Part shown: positions 9,003 through 18,744 of the stretch, one piece after another | Layout of the letters: every line of letters starts with the position of its first letter | How positions within the stretch are numbered: the first letter of the stretch is position 1 | Assembly (NCBI RefSeq): GCF_000282495.1 | Contig: NZ_AKJE01000032.1 | Location: 145,328 to 209,327 of the forward strand | Direction of reading: 5' to 3' | Length of the DNA: 64,000 nt | From: Pseudomonas sp. GM79 | GTDB lineage: Bacteria; Pseudomonadota; Gammaproteobacteria; Pseudomonadales; Pseudomonadaceae | Translations under genes and position numbers: made by a program | Notes under the pieces: generated by a model | Database searches by the model: none | Seen by the model: only the letters and a program-made list of their open reading frames with translations | What the model was told of the DNA's origin: nothing

Positions 9003-9626
9003 ATGAAACTACGTGGCCTGTACGCCATTACCGACAGCCAGTTACTGGCCGGTAAATTTCTTTCGTACGTGGAGGCGGCGCTCGAAGGCGGCGTCACCCT
9101 GCTGCAATACCGCGACAAGAGCAGCGATGAGGCCCGCCGCCTGCGCGAAGCCGAAGCCCTGCGCGATCTGTGCGAACGCTACAAGACCCATCTGATCATC
9201 AACGATGACGCCGAACTGGCCGCGCGCCTGAACGTCGGCGTGCACCTGGGCCAGACCGATGGCCCGCTGATGCCGGTTCGGGCACTGCTCGGTCGTCAGG
9301 CGATCATCGGTTCGACCTGCCACGCGCAACTCGAACTCGCCGAACAAGCCGCTAAAGAAGGCGCCAGCTACGTCGCCTTCGGCCGCTTCTTCAATTCCAA
9401 TACCAAACCCGGCGCACCGGCCTGCAGCCTTGAACTGCTTGATCAGGCCCGCAGCAAATTGCATCTGCCGATCTGCGCGATCGGCGGCATCACGCTGGAC
9501 AACGCTGCGCCACTGGTGGCCCACGGGGTCGACTTGCTGGCGGTGGTGCATGGTCTGTTTGGCGCCGAGAGCACGGCTGAAGTGACACGCCGCGCCCGCG
9601 CCTTTAACGAATTGTTCAAATCCTGA
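9003..9626 (+). CDS. thiE: Thiamine-phosphate synthase
   Basis: A 207-aa TIM-barrel enzyme that joins HMP-PP with the thiazole phosphate to give thiamine phosphate. Family motifs are visible: [11 protein letters not shown] at the start, [21 protein letters not shown] with the diphosphate-binding aspartates, [36 protein letters not shown], and the phosphate-binding [11 protein letters not shown]. It sits 18 bp downstream of thiD and 18 bp upstream of hemL, so the three are probably co-transcribed. No thiC or thiG is nearby. Confidence 0.96.
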   Translation: MKLRGLYAITDSQLLAGKFLSYVEAALEGGVTLLQYRDKSSDEARRLREAEALRDLCERYKTHLIINDDAELAARLNVGVHLGQTDGPLMPVRALLGRQAIIGSTCHAQLELAEQAAKEGASYVAFGRFFNSNTKPGAPACSLELLDQARSKLHLPICAIGGITLDNAAPLVAHGVDLLAVVHGLFGAESTAEVTRRARAFNELFKS

Positions 9627-9644
9627 TTTTTTGAGAGCCCGATC

Positions 9645-10928
9645 ATGTCTCGTTCCGAAACCCTGTTTGCCAATGCCCAGAAACACATTCCCGGAGGCGT
9701 GAACTCGCCTGTTCGTGCGTTCAAGAGTGTTGGCGGCACGCCGCTGTTCTTCAAACACGCCGAAGGCGCCTACGTCACCGACGAAGATGACAAGCGTTAT
9801 GTGGATTACGTCGGTTCCTGGGGGCCGATGATTCTCGGCCACAGCCATCCGGACGTGCTGGACGCGGTGCGCAAACAGCTGGAACACGGCCTGTCCTACG
9901 GCGCCCCGACCGCGATGGAAACCGAAATGGCCGATCTGGTCTGCTCGATCGTGCCGTCGATGGAAATGGTGCGCATGGTCAGCTCCGGCACCGAAGCGAC
10001 CATGAGCGCCATCCGCCTGGCCCGAGGCTTTACCGGCCGTGACAGCATCATCAAATTCGAAGGCTGCTACCACGGCCACTCCGACAGCCTGCTGGTCAAG
10101 GCCGGTTCCGGCGCCCTGACCCAAGGCGTGCCGAGCTCGGCCGGTGTACCGGCGGCGTTCGCCAAACACACCCTGACCCTGCCGTTCAACGATATCGACG
10201 CGGTAGCAACCATGCTCGCCGAAGTCGGCCAGGACGTGGCCTGCATCATTGTCGAGCCAGTGGCCGGCAACATGAACTGCGTACCGCCGGCACCGGGCTT
10301 CCTCGAAGGCCTGCGGACCCTGTGCGACAAGCACGGCGTGGTGCTGATTTTCGACGAAGTGATGACCGGTTTCCGTGTCGCCCTCGGTGGCGCCCAAGCC
10401 CATTACGGCGTCACGCCGGACCTGAGCACCTTCGGCAAGATCATCGGTGGCGGCATGCCGGTTGGCTGCTTCGGCGGCAAACGCAAGATCATGGAGCAAA
10501 TCGCGCCACTGGGGCCGGTCTACCAGGCCGGCACATTGTCGGGGAACCCGCTGGCGATGGCGGCGGGCTTGACCACCCTGCGCCTGATCAGTCGTCCTGG
10601 TTTCCACGCCGAGCTGAGCGACTACACCAGCCGCCTGCTCGATGGCCTGCAGCAGCGCGCCGACGCCGCCGGTATTCCGTTCGTGACCACTCAGGCGGGC
10701 GGCATGTTCGGTCTGTACTTCAGCGGCGCCGACGACATTGTGACCTTCGATGACGTGATGGCCAGTGATGCCGGCCTGTTCGGGCGTTTCTTCCACCTGA
10801 TGCTCGAAGGCGGCGTGTACCTGGCGCCAAGCGCCTTCGAAGCCGGCTTCACCTCGATCGCCCACGGCGAAACCGAGTTGAAACTGACACTGGACGCCGC
10901 CGAACGTGCATTCGCCGCACTGAAATAA
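9645..10928 (+). CDS. hemL: Glutamate-1-semialdehyde 2,1-aminomutase
   Basis: A 427-aa PLP enzyme that converts glutamate-1-semialdehyde to 5-aminolevulinate, feeding tetrapyrrole (heme, cobalamin, siroheme) synthesis by the C5 route. The PLP lysine is Lys265 in [14 protein letters not shown], the same number as in E. coli. [13 protein letters not shown] and [11 protein letters not shown] (PLP-ring Asp) are also present. Full length. It is last in the thiD-thiE-hemL cluster and is followed at once by a hairpin terminator. Confidence 0.97.
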   Translation: MSRSETLFANAQKHIPGGVNSPVRAFKSVGGTPLFFKHAEGAYVTDEDDKRYVDYVGSWGPMILGHSHPDVLDAVRKQLEHGLSYGAPTAMETEMADLVCSIVPSMEMVRMVSSGTEATMSAIRLARGFTGRDSIIKFEGCYHGHSDSLLVKAGSGALTQGVPSSAGVPAAFAKHTLTLPFNDIDAVATMLAEVGQDVACIIVEPVAGNMNCVPPAPGFLEGLRTLCDKHGVVLIFDEVMTGFRVALGGAQAHYGVTPDLSTFGKIIGGGMPVGCFGGKRKIMEQIAPLGPVYQAGTLSGNPLAMAAGLTTLRLISRPGFHAELSDYTSRLLDGLQQRADAAGIPFVTTQAGGMFGLYFSGADDIVTFDDVMASDAGLFGRFFHLMLEGGVYLAPSAFEAGFTSIAHGETELKLTLDAAERAFAALK

Positions 10929-10937
10929 AGCTGTAAC

Positions 10938-10968
10938 GCTGACGTTGGCGATTGCCAGCGTCAGCTTT
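10938..10968 (+). terminator. Hairpin terminator after hemL
   Basis: A 12-bp stem, GCTGACGTTGGC with GCCAGCGTCAGC (one G-T wobble) and loop GATT, begins nine bases after the hemL stop and is followed by TTTCA. The T run is short, so termination may be partial. Confidence 0.6.
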
Positions 10969-11152
10969 CACCTACATTCGCGCCCTTTTTCCTACTCATC
11001 TGCCAATAATTCCCGGCAAAGTGGGCGATATATTCCCCGTGCAGCAGAAAAACGAGTAAAGACTTTGTAAGGTTGGCCCTGCTTATTTCATAATGCGCGC
11101 TTATTGGATCCCTCGATGGGTCCACGCGCCCCTCAGAGGTAAGTCGATTCCC

Positions 11153-11707
11153 ATGAACCGCACCGGCCGCACCCTTGCATTGGGCTGCCTGTTGCTCCTT
11201 CAGCCCCTGCTCGCGCTCGCACAAGCAGGCGGCAACTCGTTGTTGATCCCGGCGATGGGTCGCTGCACCCTCAATACTCAGCCGCAAGACCTGACGCAAG
11301 CGCTCGCCGCCTGTCAGAAAGCGTCGGATGAAGGGGATGCGCAAGCGCAATACGAGTTGGGTGAGTTCTACTACGACGGCAAAAACGCGCCGCGCGACCT
11401 CAATCAAGCCCTGAGTTACTTCGAAAAAGCCTCGCTGCAAGGCCACGCCCAGGCGCAATTCAAACTTGGCACCATGTTCTTCCATGGCGAAGGCGTACCG
11501 GCCAATAACGTTCAGGCGTATATCGTGCTGAAAATGGCCGCGGTCAACGGTGCCGAAGAGGCGCTGGACACCGCCGACGAAGTCGCCGAAAAAATGCCCC
11601 GCGAAGATCTGGAAGTCGCTACCCAGGTGCTGGGGCAAATATTCCGTAAATACCTGATGGAATTGCAGAGCGCCGATGGGCGTACGCCGTTTTCGCCACT
11701 GCCTTGA
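11153..11707 (+). CDS. Exported Sel1/TPR-repeat protein
   Basis: A 184-aa protein with a signal peptide (1-24, ending LLALAQ) and two to three Sel1-like repeats, visible as GDAQAQYELGEFYYDGKNA and GHAQAQFKLGTMFFHGEGV. Such repeats form helical protein-binding scaffolds, here presumably periplasmic. The ATG at 11153 follows AGAGGT and starts a good signal peptide; the upstream ORF extension does not. It is alone between hemL and a REP pair. Partners unknown. Confidence 0.85.
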   Translation: MNRTGRTLALGCLLLLQPLLALAQAGGNSLLIPAMGRCTLNTQPQDLTQALAACQKASDEGDAQAQYELGEFYYDGKNAPRDLNQALSYFEKASLQGHAQAQFKLGTMFFHGEGVPANNVQAYIVLKMAAVNGAEEALDTADEVAEKMPREDLEVATQVLGQIFRKYLMELQSADGRTPFSPLP

Positions 11708-11732
11708 CTTCTGCTTCGATCTTTTTGGCCCC

Positions 11733-11824
11733 TTCGCGAGCAAGCCCGCTCCCACATTGGATCTCCAGTGTTCACAAATCATGTGTTCACATAGGATAAC
11801 TGTGGGAGCGGGCTTGCTCGCGAA
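11733..11824. repeat. REP pair (REPIN), family A
   Basis: Reverse core at 11733-11755 and forward core at 11802-11824, separated by 46 bases. It lies between the convergent Sel1 and DUF1820 genes. Confidence 0.93.
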
Positions 11825-11846
11825 GGAGGCGACTCGGTCTTGAGAC

Positions 11847-12176
11847 CTACTTCTCAGGCATCGGCATCGGAAACGGCATGACATTGCCGACCGCGCCGCG
11901 GGCTTCGCTGATTTTCGGGGTGCCCAGGCGCTCGACCTCGTCGATGCGCACGATCGAATGCATCGGTACAAAACTGCGCACAACGCCTTCGAACTGAGCC
12001 TTGAGCTTCTCTTCGCTCGGATCGACGACCACTTGCGTGCGCTCGCCAAAGACGAACTCTTCCACTTCCAGGAAGCCCCACAGATCACTTTGATAGATCT
12101 GCTTGGCGTACATTTCGTACACCTGGCCCTGATTGAGGAAAATCACCTTGTAGATTGGAGCTTCACGTTTGGTCAT
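11847..12176 (-). CDS. DUF1820 family protein
   Basis: A 109-aa soluble protein matching the DUF1820 family by its opening APIYKVIFLNQGQVYEMYAK and the segment SDLWGFLEVEEFVFGE. It ends in a Met/Pro-rich tail. The ATG at 12176 gives the usual MTKREAP start; an ATG six codons earlier is possible, and neither has a strong RBS. Function is unknown. It is divergent from miaB, and the same pairing exists in PAO1 (PA3979/PA3980, from memory). Confidence 0.82.
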   Translation of the reverse strand: MTKREAPIYKVIFLNQGQVYEMYAKQIYQSDLWGFLEVEEFVFGERTQVVVDPSEEKLKAQFEGVVRSFVPMHSIVRIDEVERLGTPKISEARGAVGNVMPFPMPMPEK

Positions 12177-12270
12177 GGTGGGCGGGTAACACATCGGGGA
12201 TAAAAATGAGGGCGCGAACTATAGCATAGCCGCCGGACGCGCAACGGTAGGAACCTTGGTGCATGTTCCC

Positions 12271-12276
12271 TATAAT
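12271..12276 (+). promoter_or_regulatory. Probable -10 box of miaB
   Basis: A perfect TATAAT lies 35 bases upstream of the miaB ATG. No convincing -35 hexamer is at 16-18 bp (best GGAACC), so the call rests mostly on the -10 match. Confidence 0.45.
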
Positions 12277-12310
12277 GCGCGGTTCTTTGAATCACGTGAT
12301 GACTCTATCC

Positions 12311-13639
12311 ATGGCCAAGAAGCTTTACATCGAAACCCACGGTTGCCAGATGAACGAGTACGACAGCTCGCGCATGGTCGATCTGCTGGGTGAACACCAG
12401 GCCCTGGAAGTCACCGCTCGCGCTGAAGACGCCGACGTGATCCTGCTCAACACCTGCTCGATCCGCGAACGCGCCCAGGACCGGGTGTATTCCCAGCTGG
12501 GTCGCTGGCGCGAATTGAAACTGGCTAACCCGGAAATGGTCATCGCCGTCGGCGGTTGCGTGGCCAGCCAGGAAGGCGCGGCCATTCGTGACCGCGCTCC
12601 GTACGTGGACGTGGTATTCGGCCCGCAGACCCTGCACCGCCTGCCGGAAATGATCGACGCCGCGCGCCTGACCAAACTGCCGCAAGTCGACGTCTCGTTC
12701 CCGGAAATCGAAAAATTCGACCACTTGCCCGAGCCGCGCATCGACGGGCCGAGCGCTTACGTGTCGGTCATGGAAGGCTGCAGCAAGTACTGCACTTTCT
12801 GCGTGGTGCCTTATACCCGCGGTGAAGAAGTCAGCCGACCGTTCGACGACGTGATTGCCGAGATCATTCACCTGGCCGAAAACGGCGTGCGCGAAGTGAC
12901 CTTGCTGGGGCAGAACGTCAACGGTTATCGCGGCACCACTCATGATGGGCGCCTGGCTGATCTGGCGGAATTGATCCGCGTAGTGGCCGCTGTCGATGGC
13001 ATCGACCGGATTCGCTACACCACCTCGCACCCGCTGGAATTCTCCGACAGCCTGATCCAGGCCCACGCCGACGTACCGGAGCTGGTGAAACACCTGCATT
13101 TGCCAGTGCAATCGGGTTCCGACCGGATCCTCGCGGCGATGAAGCGCAACCACACCGCGCTGGAGTACAAATCCAAACTGCGCAAGTTGCGGGCTGCCGT
13201 GCCGGGGATCTGCATCAGTTCCGACTTTATCGTCGGTTTCCCGGGCGAGACCGAAAAAGACTTCGAACAGACCATGAAGCTGATCGAAGACGTCGGTTTC
13301 GACTTTTCCTACTCGTTCGTTTATAGCCAGCGCCCGGGCACGCCGGCCGCCGATCTGGCCGACGAAACGCCGGAAGAACTGAAAAAAGAACGTTTGAACG
13401 CCCTGCAACATCGCCTCAACCAGCAAGGTTTCGAGATCAGCCGACAAATGGTGGGCTCCATTCAGCGGATTCTGGTCACCGATTATTCGAAAAAAGACCC
13501 CGGTGAACTGCAAGGCCGGACCGAGAATAATCGTATCGTCAACTTCCGCTGCGACAATCCGACCCTGATCGGCCAGTTCGCCGACGTGCACATCGATGCC
13601 GCGCAACCGCACTCGCTGCGGGGCTCGCTGATCCAGTAA
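12311..13639 (+). CDS. miaB: tRNA-2-methylthio-N6-isopentenyladenosine synthase
   Basis: A 442-aa radical-SAM methylthiotransferase that converts i6A37 to ms2i6A37 in tRNA. The UPF0004 domain carries the auxiliary-cluster cysteines ([13 protein letters not shown] with Cys12, NTCS, GGC). The radical-SAM CxxxCxxC is Cys157-Cys161-Cys164 in GCSKYCTFC. The C-terminal TRAM domain covers about 375-440. The ATG at 12311 gives the family N-terminus [13 protein letters not shown]; the ORF extends upstream without a good RBS. Confidence 0.96.
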   Translation: MAKKLYIETHGCQMNEYDSSRMVDLLGEHQALEVTARAEDADVILLNTCSIRERAQDRVYSQLGRWRELKLANPEMVIAVGGCVASQEGAAIRDRAPYVDVVFGPQTLHRLPEMIDAARLTKLPQVDVSFPEIEKFDHLPEPRIDGPSAYVSVMEGCSKYCTFCVVPYTRGEEVSRPFDDVIAEIIHLAENGVREVTLLGQNVNGYRGTTHDGRLADLAELIRVVAAVDGIDRIRYTTSHPLEFSDSLIQAHADVPELVKHLHLPVQSGSDRILAAMKRNHTALEYKSKLRKLRAAVPGICISSDFIVGFPGETEKDFEQTMKLIEDVGFDFSYSFVYSQRPGTPAADLADETPEELKKERLNALQHRLNQQGFEISRQMVGSIQRILVTDYSKKDPGELQGRTENNRIVNFRCDNPTLIGQFADVHIDAAQPHSLRGSLIQ

Positions 13640-13654
13640 CACCGTATTCCCCTT

Positions 13655-13741
13655 GTGGGAGCGGGCTTGCTCGCGAAAGCGGTGTGTCAGCCACACTAAT
13701 GTCGACTGACACTCCCTTTTCGCGAGCAAGCCCGCTCCCAC
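13655..13741. repeat. REP pair (REPIN), family A
   Basis: Forward core 13655-13677 and reverse core 13719-13741, starting 16 bases after the miaB stop. The loop again contains a GTCGACTGACA-like spacer seen at other loci. Confidence 0.93.
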
Positions 13742-13853
13742 AGAGATCGCGCCAGACCATGAATCACATTGGTCCGTATAAGAGCTTTCGTACCCAGGCG
13801 ACTGGCGCTATCCTTTATTCATCATAATTGCCCCAGGGCGGCTAAATACGACC

Positions 13854-14870
13854 TTGAACGCACCCATAGAACCGCATCGTTTCATCCTCGAGCCTTTTGA
13901 AGCTCGCCGCTTCGCCAATCTGTGCGGGCAATTCGACGAGCATCTGCGCTTGATCGAACAGCGCCTCGCGATCGAGATCCGCAACCGCGGAAACCAGTTC
14001 GAACTGATCGGCGAGCCCAAGCACACCACCTCCGCGGAAAACCTGCTGCGCCGCTTGTACCGGGAAACCAAAGGTACCGAGCTGTCGCCAGACATGGTTC
14101 ACCTGTTCCTGCAGGAATCGGCCGTCGAGGAACTGGACAACCATTCCCCCGCCGAACCGTCCGTCGCCTTGCGCACCAAGAAAGGCATGATTCGCCCTCG
14201 CGGCTTGAATCAGGTGCGCTATGTGAAGGAAATCCTCGGTAACGACATCAACTTCGGCATCGGCCCGGCCGGTACCGGCAAGACCTATCTGGCCGTTGCC
14301 TGCGCGGTAGACGCGCTGGAACGCGAGCAGATTCGCCGTATTCTGCTGGTTCGTCCGGCGGTTGAAGCGGGCGAAAAGCTCGGCTTCCTGCCCGGCGACC
14401 TGTCCCAGAAAATCGACCCGTACCTGCGCCCGCTCTATGACGCGCTCTACGAAATGCTCGGCTTCGAATACGTGGCCAAGCTGATCGAGCGTCAAGTGAT
14501 CGAAGTCGCGCCGCTGGCCTACATGCGCGGTCGTACGCTGAACAACAGTTTCATCATCCTCGACGAAAGCCAGAACACCACCGTCGAGCAGATGAAGATG
14601 TTCCTGACCCGGATCGGTTTCGGTTCCACCGCCGTCATCACTGGTGACATCACCCAGGTCGACCTGCCGAAAGGCACCAAATCCGGGCTGCATCATGTGA
14701 TCGAGGTGCTCAAAGACGTTCCGGGGATCAGCTTCACCCACTTCATGCCCAAGGACGTGGTGCGCCATCCGTTGGTGCAACGCATTGTCGAGGCCTATGA
14801 GCGCTTCGAAAATCGCATAGCCGACGAAACGGCGAAGCCCTCTCCCAAGGACACTCGCCCCGATGCTTGA
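13854..14870 (+). CDS. ybeZ: PhoH-family ATPase (YbeZ)
   Basis: A 338-aa PhoH-like NTPase. Walker A GPAGTGKT is at 137-144 and Walker [11 protein letters not shown] further on. In E. coli YbeZ works with YbeY in ribosome and RNA quality control; ybeY follows here with an 8-bp overlap, so the pair is translationally coupled. The reading frame begins with TTG at 13854; no ATG is nearby and the N-terminus aligns with the family, so a TTG start is accepted. The RBS is weak (AGGGCGG, 14 bases away). Confidence 0.9.
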   Translation: MNAPIEPHRFILEPFEARRFANLCGQFDEHLRLIEQRLAIEIRNRGNQFELIGEPKHTTSAENLLRRLYRETKGTELSPDMVHLFLQESAVEELDNHSPAEPSVALRTKKGMIRPRGLNQVRYVKEILGNDINFGIGPAGTGKTYLAVACAVDALEREQIRRILLVRPAVEAGEKLGFLPGDLSQKIDPYLRPLYDALYEMLGFEYVAKLIERQVIEVAPLAYMRGRTLNNSFIILDESQNTTVEQMKMFLTRIGFGSTAVITGDITQVDLPKGTKSGLHHVIEVLKDVPGISFTHFMPKDVVRHPLVQRIVEAYERFENRIADETAKPSPKDTRPDA

Positions 14871-15357
14871 GCTTGACCTGCAACTGGCTACCGAAGCGCC
14901 TGCCCCGAGTGAAGCCCAATTCCGACAATGGTGCGAACTGGCCCTGCGCCAGCGTACTGCCGACTCTGAAATGACCATCCGCTTGGTCGACGAAGAGGAA
15001 GCCCGCGAACTGAACTTCACCTGGCGGCAGAAAGACTACGCCACCAACGTTTTGTCATTCCCGGCCGATGTCCCCGATGAGTTTCTCGACATTCCCCTGC
15101 TCGGTGATCTGGTGATCTGCGTAGCAGTGGTGGAGCGCGAAGCGGCGGAACAAGGCAAGGAATTAAAGGCTCACTGGGCGCATCTGGTCATTCACGGCTG
15201 CTTGCATCTACTTGGTTACGACCATATAGATGATGACGAAGCCGAAGAAATGGAAGCACTGGAACGAACGTTGCTTGCAGAGTTGGGTCATCCAGACCCT
15301 TATGCGGACGACGAAACAGACACATCCCCAATCGTAACAACAAAGGATTCAGAGTAA
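14863..15357 (+). CDS. ybeY: Endoribonuclease YbeY
   Basis: A 164-aa zinc-dependent endoribonuclease needed for 16S rRNA 3'-end maturation and 70S quality control. The metal-binding signature [15 protein letters not shown] (H-x3-H-x5-H) is intact. ATG at 14863 overlaps the ybeZ end by eight bases. The Asp/Glu-rich C-terminal tail (EAEEMEALE and after) is common in the family. Third neighbour corC follows after five bases, giving the classic ybeZ-ybeY-corC-lnt operon. Confidence 0.95.
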   Translation: MLELDLQLATEAPAPSEAQFRQWCELALRQRTADSEMTIRLVDEEEARELNFTWRQKDYATNVLSFPADVPDEFLDIPLLGDLVICVAVVEREAAEQGKELKAHWAHLVIHGCLHLLGYDHIDDDEAEEMEALERTLLAELGHPDPYADDETDTSPIVTTKDSE

Positions 15358-15362
15358 TCGCT

Positions 15363-16202
15363 ATGAGCGAAGATCGATCGAGCAACGGGCAGAAGTCATG
15401 GCTGGGTAAGCTCACCCAGGCTTTTGCCCACGAGCCGAAAAACCGCCAGGAGCTGCTGGAGCTGCTGCGCGATGCACATCAAAACAAGTTGCTGGACAGC
15501 GAAGCGCTGGCCATCGTCGAAGGCGCCATCCAGGTTGCAGACCTGCAAGTACGGGACATCATGGTCCCGCGCTCGCAGATGATCAGCATCAAGGCGACCC
15601 AGACACCTCGCGAGTTCCTGCCGGCCGTGGTCGACTCGGCCCACTCCCGCTACCCGGTGATCGGCGAAAGCCACGATGACGTGATGGGTGTGTTGCTGGC
15701 CAAGGACTTGCTGCCGTTGATCCTCAAGGAGAACGGCGACAGCTTCAACATCAAGGACCTGCTGCGCCCGGCCACGTTCGTGCCCGAGTCCAAGCGCCTG
15801 AATGTGCTGCTGCGTGAGTTCCGCGCCAACCATAACCACATGGCCATCGTCATTGACGAATACGGCGGCGTGGCCGGTCTGGTGACCATCGAAGACGTGC
15901 TGGAACAGATCGTCGGCGACATCGAAGACGAGCACGACGTCGAAGAAGACAGCTACATCAAACCGCTGCCCAGCGGTGACTTCCTGATCAAGGCCCTGAC
16001 GCCGATCGATAACTTCAACGAGTTCTTCGACAGCGAATTCTCCGACGATGAATTCGACACCGTCGGTGGCTTGGTGATGAGCGCGTTCGGGCACTTGCCA
16101 AAACGCAACGAAATCACTGAAATCGGCGCCTATCGCTTCCGCATCCTGAACGCCGACAGCCGTCGGATTCACTTGCTGCGTCTGACACCTATTGCCCGGT
16201 AA
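15363..16202 (+). CDS. corC: CBS-domain protein CorC/YbeX
   Basis: A 279-aa cytosolic protein with a CBS pair (about 65-190) beginning VRDIMVPRSQM, and a C-terminal CorC_HlyC domain (about 205-277). Described as contributing to cobalt and magnesium efflux with CorA; YbeX has also been linked to ribosome metabolism through its neighbours. It has no DUF21 membrane domain. In operon ybeZ-ybeY-corC-lnt; lnt starts 15 bases on. Confidence 0.92.
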   Translation: MSEDRSSNGQKSWLGKLTQAFAHEPKNRQELLELLRDAHQNKLLDSEALAIVEGAIQVADLQVRDIMVPRSQMISIKATQTPREFLPAVVDSAHSRYPVIGESHDDVMGVLLAKDLLPLILKENGDSFNIKDLLRPATFVPESKRLNVLLREFRANHNHMAIVIDEYGGVAGLVTIEDVLEQIVGDIEDEHDVEEDSYIKPLPSGDFLIKALTPIDNFNEFFDSEFSDDEFDTVGGLVMSAFGHLPKRNEITEIGAYRFRILNADSRRIHLLRLTPIAR

Positions 16203-16217
16203 AAATTAAGGAAAGAA

Positions 16218-17741
16218 ATGCACTGGATGACCCGCCCCGGCTGGCCCGGTAACCTGCTGGCCGTGGCGGCCGGTGCACTCACCACTCTGGCCCTGGCGCC
16301 GTTCGATATCTGGCCGGTGGCCTTGCTGGCGGTCGGTTTCTTTTACGCCGGTTTGCGCGAACTGAGCCCCCGTCAGGCCTTGGGCCGTGGCTGGTGTTTC
16401 GGTTTCGGCCTGTTTGCCGCAGGCACCAGCTGGATCTACTACAGCATTCACAACTTCGGCGGCGCATCTGTACTGTTGGCCGGGTTCTTGATGCTGCTCT
16501 TCACTGCAGCGATTGCCTGGTTCTTCGCCCTGCCCGCCTGGATTTGGGCGCGCTGGCTGCGCCGTAACGAAGCGCCGCTGGCCGATGCCTTGGCATTTGC
16601 GGCGTTGTGGGTGGGTCAGGAAGCCTTTCGCGGCTGGTTCCTTACCGGTTTCCCATGGCTCTATTCTGGCTACAGCCAGCTCGATGGCCCACTGGCCGGG
16701 CTCGCGCCGGTCGGCGGAATGTGGCTGATTTCCTTCACCCTGGCCCTGACGGCTGCGCTGATCTACAACGCGGCGCGCCTGGTGCGCACTGGACGTAAAG
16801 GCTTCATCGCTGTCGGCGTGTTACTGCTGGCCGGCCCATGGGTAGCCGGCATGGCACTCAAGGAACATGCCTGGACCAGCCCCGCAGGCGCACCACTGAG
16901 CGTCGCGGCGATTCAGGGCAACATCGAACAAAGCATGAAGTGGGATCCGTCGCAGCTCAATGCGCAGCTGGCGCTGTACCGCGACATGAGTTTCAGTTCC
17001 AAACGCGTCGACCTGCTGATCTGGCCGGAAACGGCGGTCCCGGTGCTCAAGGAGTCCGCCGAGGGCTACCTGAACATGATGGGAAGCTTCGCCGCCGAGC
17101 GTAAATCCGCGCTGATTACCGGCGTGCCGATTCGCCAGGAAGTCCATCACGAGAAGCGTTTCTTCAACGGTATTACCGTTGTTGGTGAAGGCGATGGCAC
17201 TTACCTGAAGCAGAAACTGGTGCCGTTCGGCGAATACGTGCCACTGCAAGAAGTCTTGCGCGGCCTGATTGCCTTCTTCGACCTGCCGATGTCCGACTTT
17301 GCCCGTGGGCCGGCCGATCAAGCGCTGCTGCAAGCCAAGGGTTATCAGATTGCGCCGTTCATCTGCTACGAAGTGGTCTACCCGGAATTCGCCGCCGGCC
17401 TCGCCGCCCGCAGCGATTTGCTGCTGACCATCAGCAACGACACCTGGTTCGGCACCTCGATCGGCCCGCTGCAGCATTTGCAGATGGCGCAGATGCGCGC
17501 ACTTGAAGCCGGCCGCTGGATGATCCGCGCCACCAATAACGGCGTGACCGGCCTGATCAACCCGTTTGGCCAGATCACTGCGCAGATCCCGCAGTTCGAA
17601 CAAGGCATTCTGTATGGCGAAGTGGTGCCGATGCACAACCTGACGCCCTACCTGGAATGGCGTTCGTGGCCGTTGATCATCAGTTGCGTGCTGTTGTTTG
17701 GTTGGGCATTGGTGGCCAACCGGATGGCGAAAACCGTTTAA
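16218..17741 (+). CDS. lnt: Apolipoprotein N-acyltransferase
   Basis: A 507-aa inner-membrane enzyme that adds the third acyl chain to lipoproteins. About six N-terminal membrane segments (1-205) precede a nitrilase-type catalytic domain with the triad Glu271 (WPETAVPV), Lys333 (KLVPFGEY) and Cys383 (FICYEVVYPE), close to E. coli numbering. RBS AAGGAAAG precedes the ATG. It serves the lipoproteins encoded nearby (LptE, RlpA, the MORN protein, YceK-like). Last gene of the operon. Confidence 0.96.
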   Translation: MHWMTRPGWPGNLLAVAAGALTTLALAPFDIWPVALLAVGFFYAGLRELSPRQALGRGWCFGFGLFAAGTSWIYYSIHNFGGASVLLAGFLMLLFTAAIAWFFALPAWIWARWLRRNEAPLADALAFAALWVGQEAFRGWFLTGFPWLYSGYSQLDGPLAGLAPVGGMWLISFTLALTAALIYNAARLVRTGRKGFIAVGVLLLAGPWVAGMALKEHAWTSPAGAPLSVAAIQGNIEQSMKWDPSQLNAQLALYRDMSFSSKRVDLLIWPETAVPVLKESAEGYLNMMGSFAAERKSALITGVPIRQEVHHEKRFFNGITVVGEGDGTYLKQKLVPFGEYVPLQEVLRGLIAFFDLPMSDFARGPADQALLQAKGYQIAPFICYEVVYPEFAAGLAARSDLLLTISNDTWFGTSIGPLQHLQMAQMRALEAGRWMIRATNNGVTGLINPFGQITAQIPQFEQGILYGEVVPMHNLTPYLEWRSWPLIISCVLLFGWALVANRMAKTV

Positions 17742-17744
17742 ACC

Positions 17745-17837
17745 TTCGCGAGCAAGCCCGCTCCCATAGTAGATCTGCGGTGAACACAGTATGTGTGAAC
17801 ACTCGAGATCCAATGTGGGAGCGGGCTTGCTCGCGAA
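17745..17837. repeat. REP pair (REPIN), family A
   Basis: Reverse core 17745-17767 (last base T instead of C) and forward core 17815-17837. It begins three bases after the lnt stop and lies between the convergent lnt and elyC-like genes. Confidence 0.9.
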
Positions 17838-17858
17838 GACGGCATCACAGGCACAATA

Positions 17859-18638
17859 TCAATCGGGGTCGACATCGCCTCGATAAAACAACGAATACCC
17901 GATCTGCCCCACCGCCTCATTCATCAACTGCCCGCTCTGCCAGATCGATTTGAACTCCGGCATCCAGCCACCCAGCGGCCGGGCATTGTCCACGCCTAAA
18001 AACCCTACTGGCGCGGGCACTACCTCAAATCCCGCCTGCTGGAAACTCCAGACCGCTCGCGGCATGTGCCAGGCCTGAGTCACGACCACCACCCGCTTGA
18101 TCCCCTCCGGCAACAATACCTGGGCGCTGAACTGCGCGTTTTCCCAGGTCGTACGGCTGCGCCCTTCCTGCCAGCGCACCGTCACACCAAAGTCATCGAG
18201 CAATGAGTCCGCCATCAGTTTCGCTTCGGTCGGTGGCGTGCCGTAATGCAGGCCGCCGCTGGTCAGAATCGGCAAGCCGGACGCCTTGGCCAGGCGCGCG
18301 GCATAACGCTCGCGCCCCAGGCCTACACCGGTCGGCTGGTCAACGCCCCAGGCCGGGTCGCCACGCTCACGCCCTGAACCCAGCACCACGATCGCGTCCG
18401 CCCGTCGGCCCAAGGTTGCCCATTCCTCGCGCGCCAGCGGCGGCTCGCGCTCCAGGGCCTTGGCACTCCACTCCACCATCACTGGCAGGCTCATCAACCA
18501 GAAACCACCCACGCCCAGGACGAAACACAACCCCGCCAGCCTCGGCCTTGAGCGGCGCCACCACCAGGCAAGCACCAGCAACAGCAATAAAATGCCGGGA
18601 GGCAATAGAAGTTGTTTAATGAAATAACGAAAAGGCAT
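17859..18638 (-). CDS. ElyC/YdcF-like DUF218 membrane protein
   Basis: A 259-aa protein with two N-terminal membrane segments (about 9-26 and 33-53) and a periplasmic DUF218 domain: AIVVLGSGRERG, LPILTSGGLHYGTPPTEA, WENAQFSAQVL, VVVVTQAWHMPRAVWSFQQA. E. coli ElyC has this layout and supports peptidoglycan assembly through the lipid-carrier pool. A perfect 10-bp hairpin immediately upstream holds the putative RBS. Standing alone between REP DNA and a divergent neighbour. Assignment to ElyC rather than SanA or YdcF rests on the two membrane segments and length. Confidence 0.82.
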   Translation of the reverse strand: MPFRYFIKQLLLPPGILLLLLVLAWWWRRSRPRLAGLCFVLGVGGFWLMSLPVMVEWSAKALEREPPLAREEWATLGRRADAIVVLGSGRERGDPAWGVDQPTGVGLGRERYAARLAKASGLPILTSGGLHYGTPPTEAKLMADSLLDDFGVTVRWQEGRSRTTWENAQFSAQVLLPEGIKRVVVVTQAWHMPRAVWSFQQAGFEVVPAPVGFLGVDNARPLGGWMPEFKSIWQSGQLMNEAVGQIGYSLFYRGDVDPD

Positions 18639-18661
18639 CGGGCATCTCCATAGATGCCCGA
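18638..18661 (-). promoter_or_regulatory. RBS-sequestering leader hairpin of the elyC-like gene
   Basis: A perfect 10-bp inverted repeat, TCGGGCATCT/AGATGCCCGA with a 4-base loop, ends on the A of the start codon. On the mRNA the GGAG that would serve as RBS spans loop and 3' arm, so the folded form should block ribosome entry. Confidence 0.5.
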
Positions 18662-18744
18662 AGCCTAGGTGGGTTGACGCAATGCGACAACAAATGTGGA
18701 AGGACTTTGTTTCAAAAAACCATGTTCCATGGCTTCAAGTGCCC

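Noticed and set aside
9042..10865. 607-aa minus-strand ORF opposite thiE/hemL
   Set aside because: Shadow ORF caused by codon bias of the plus-strand genes.
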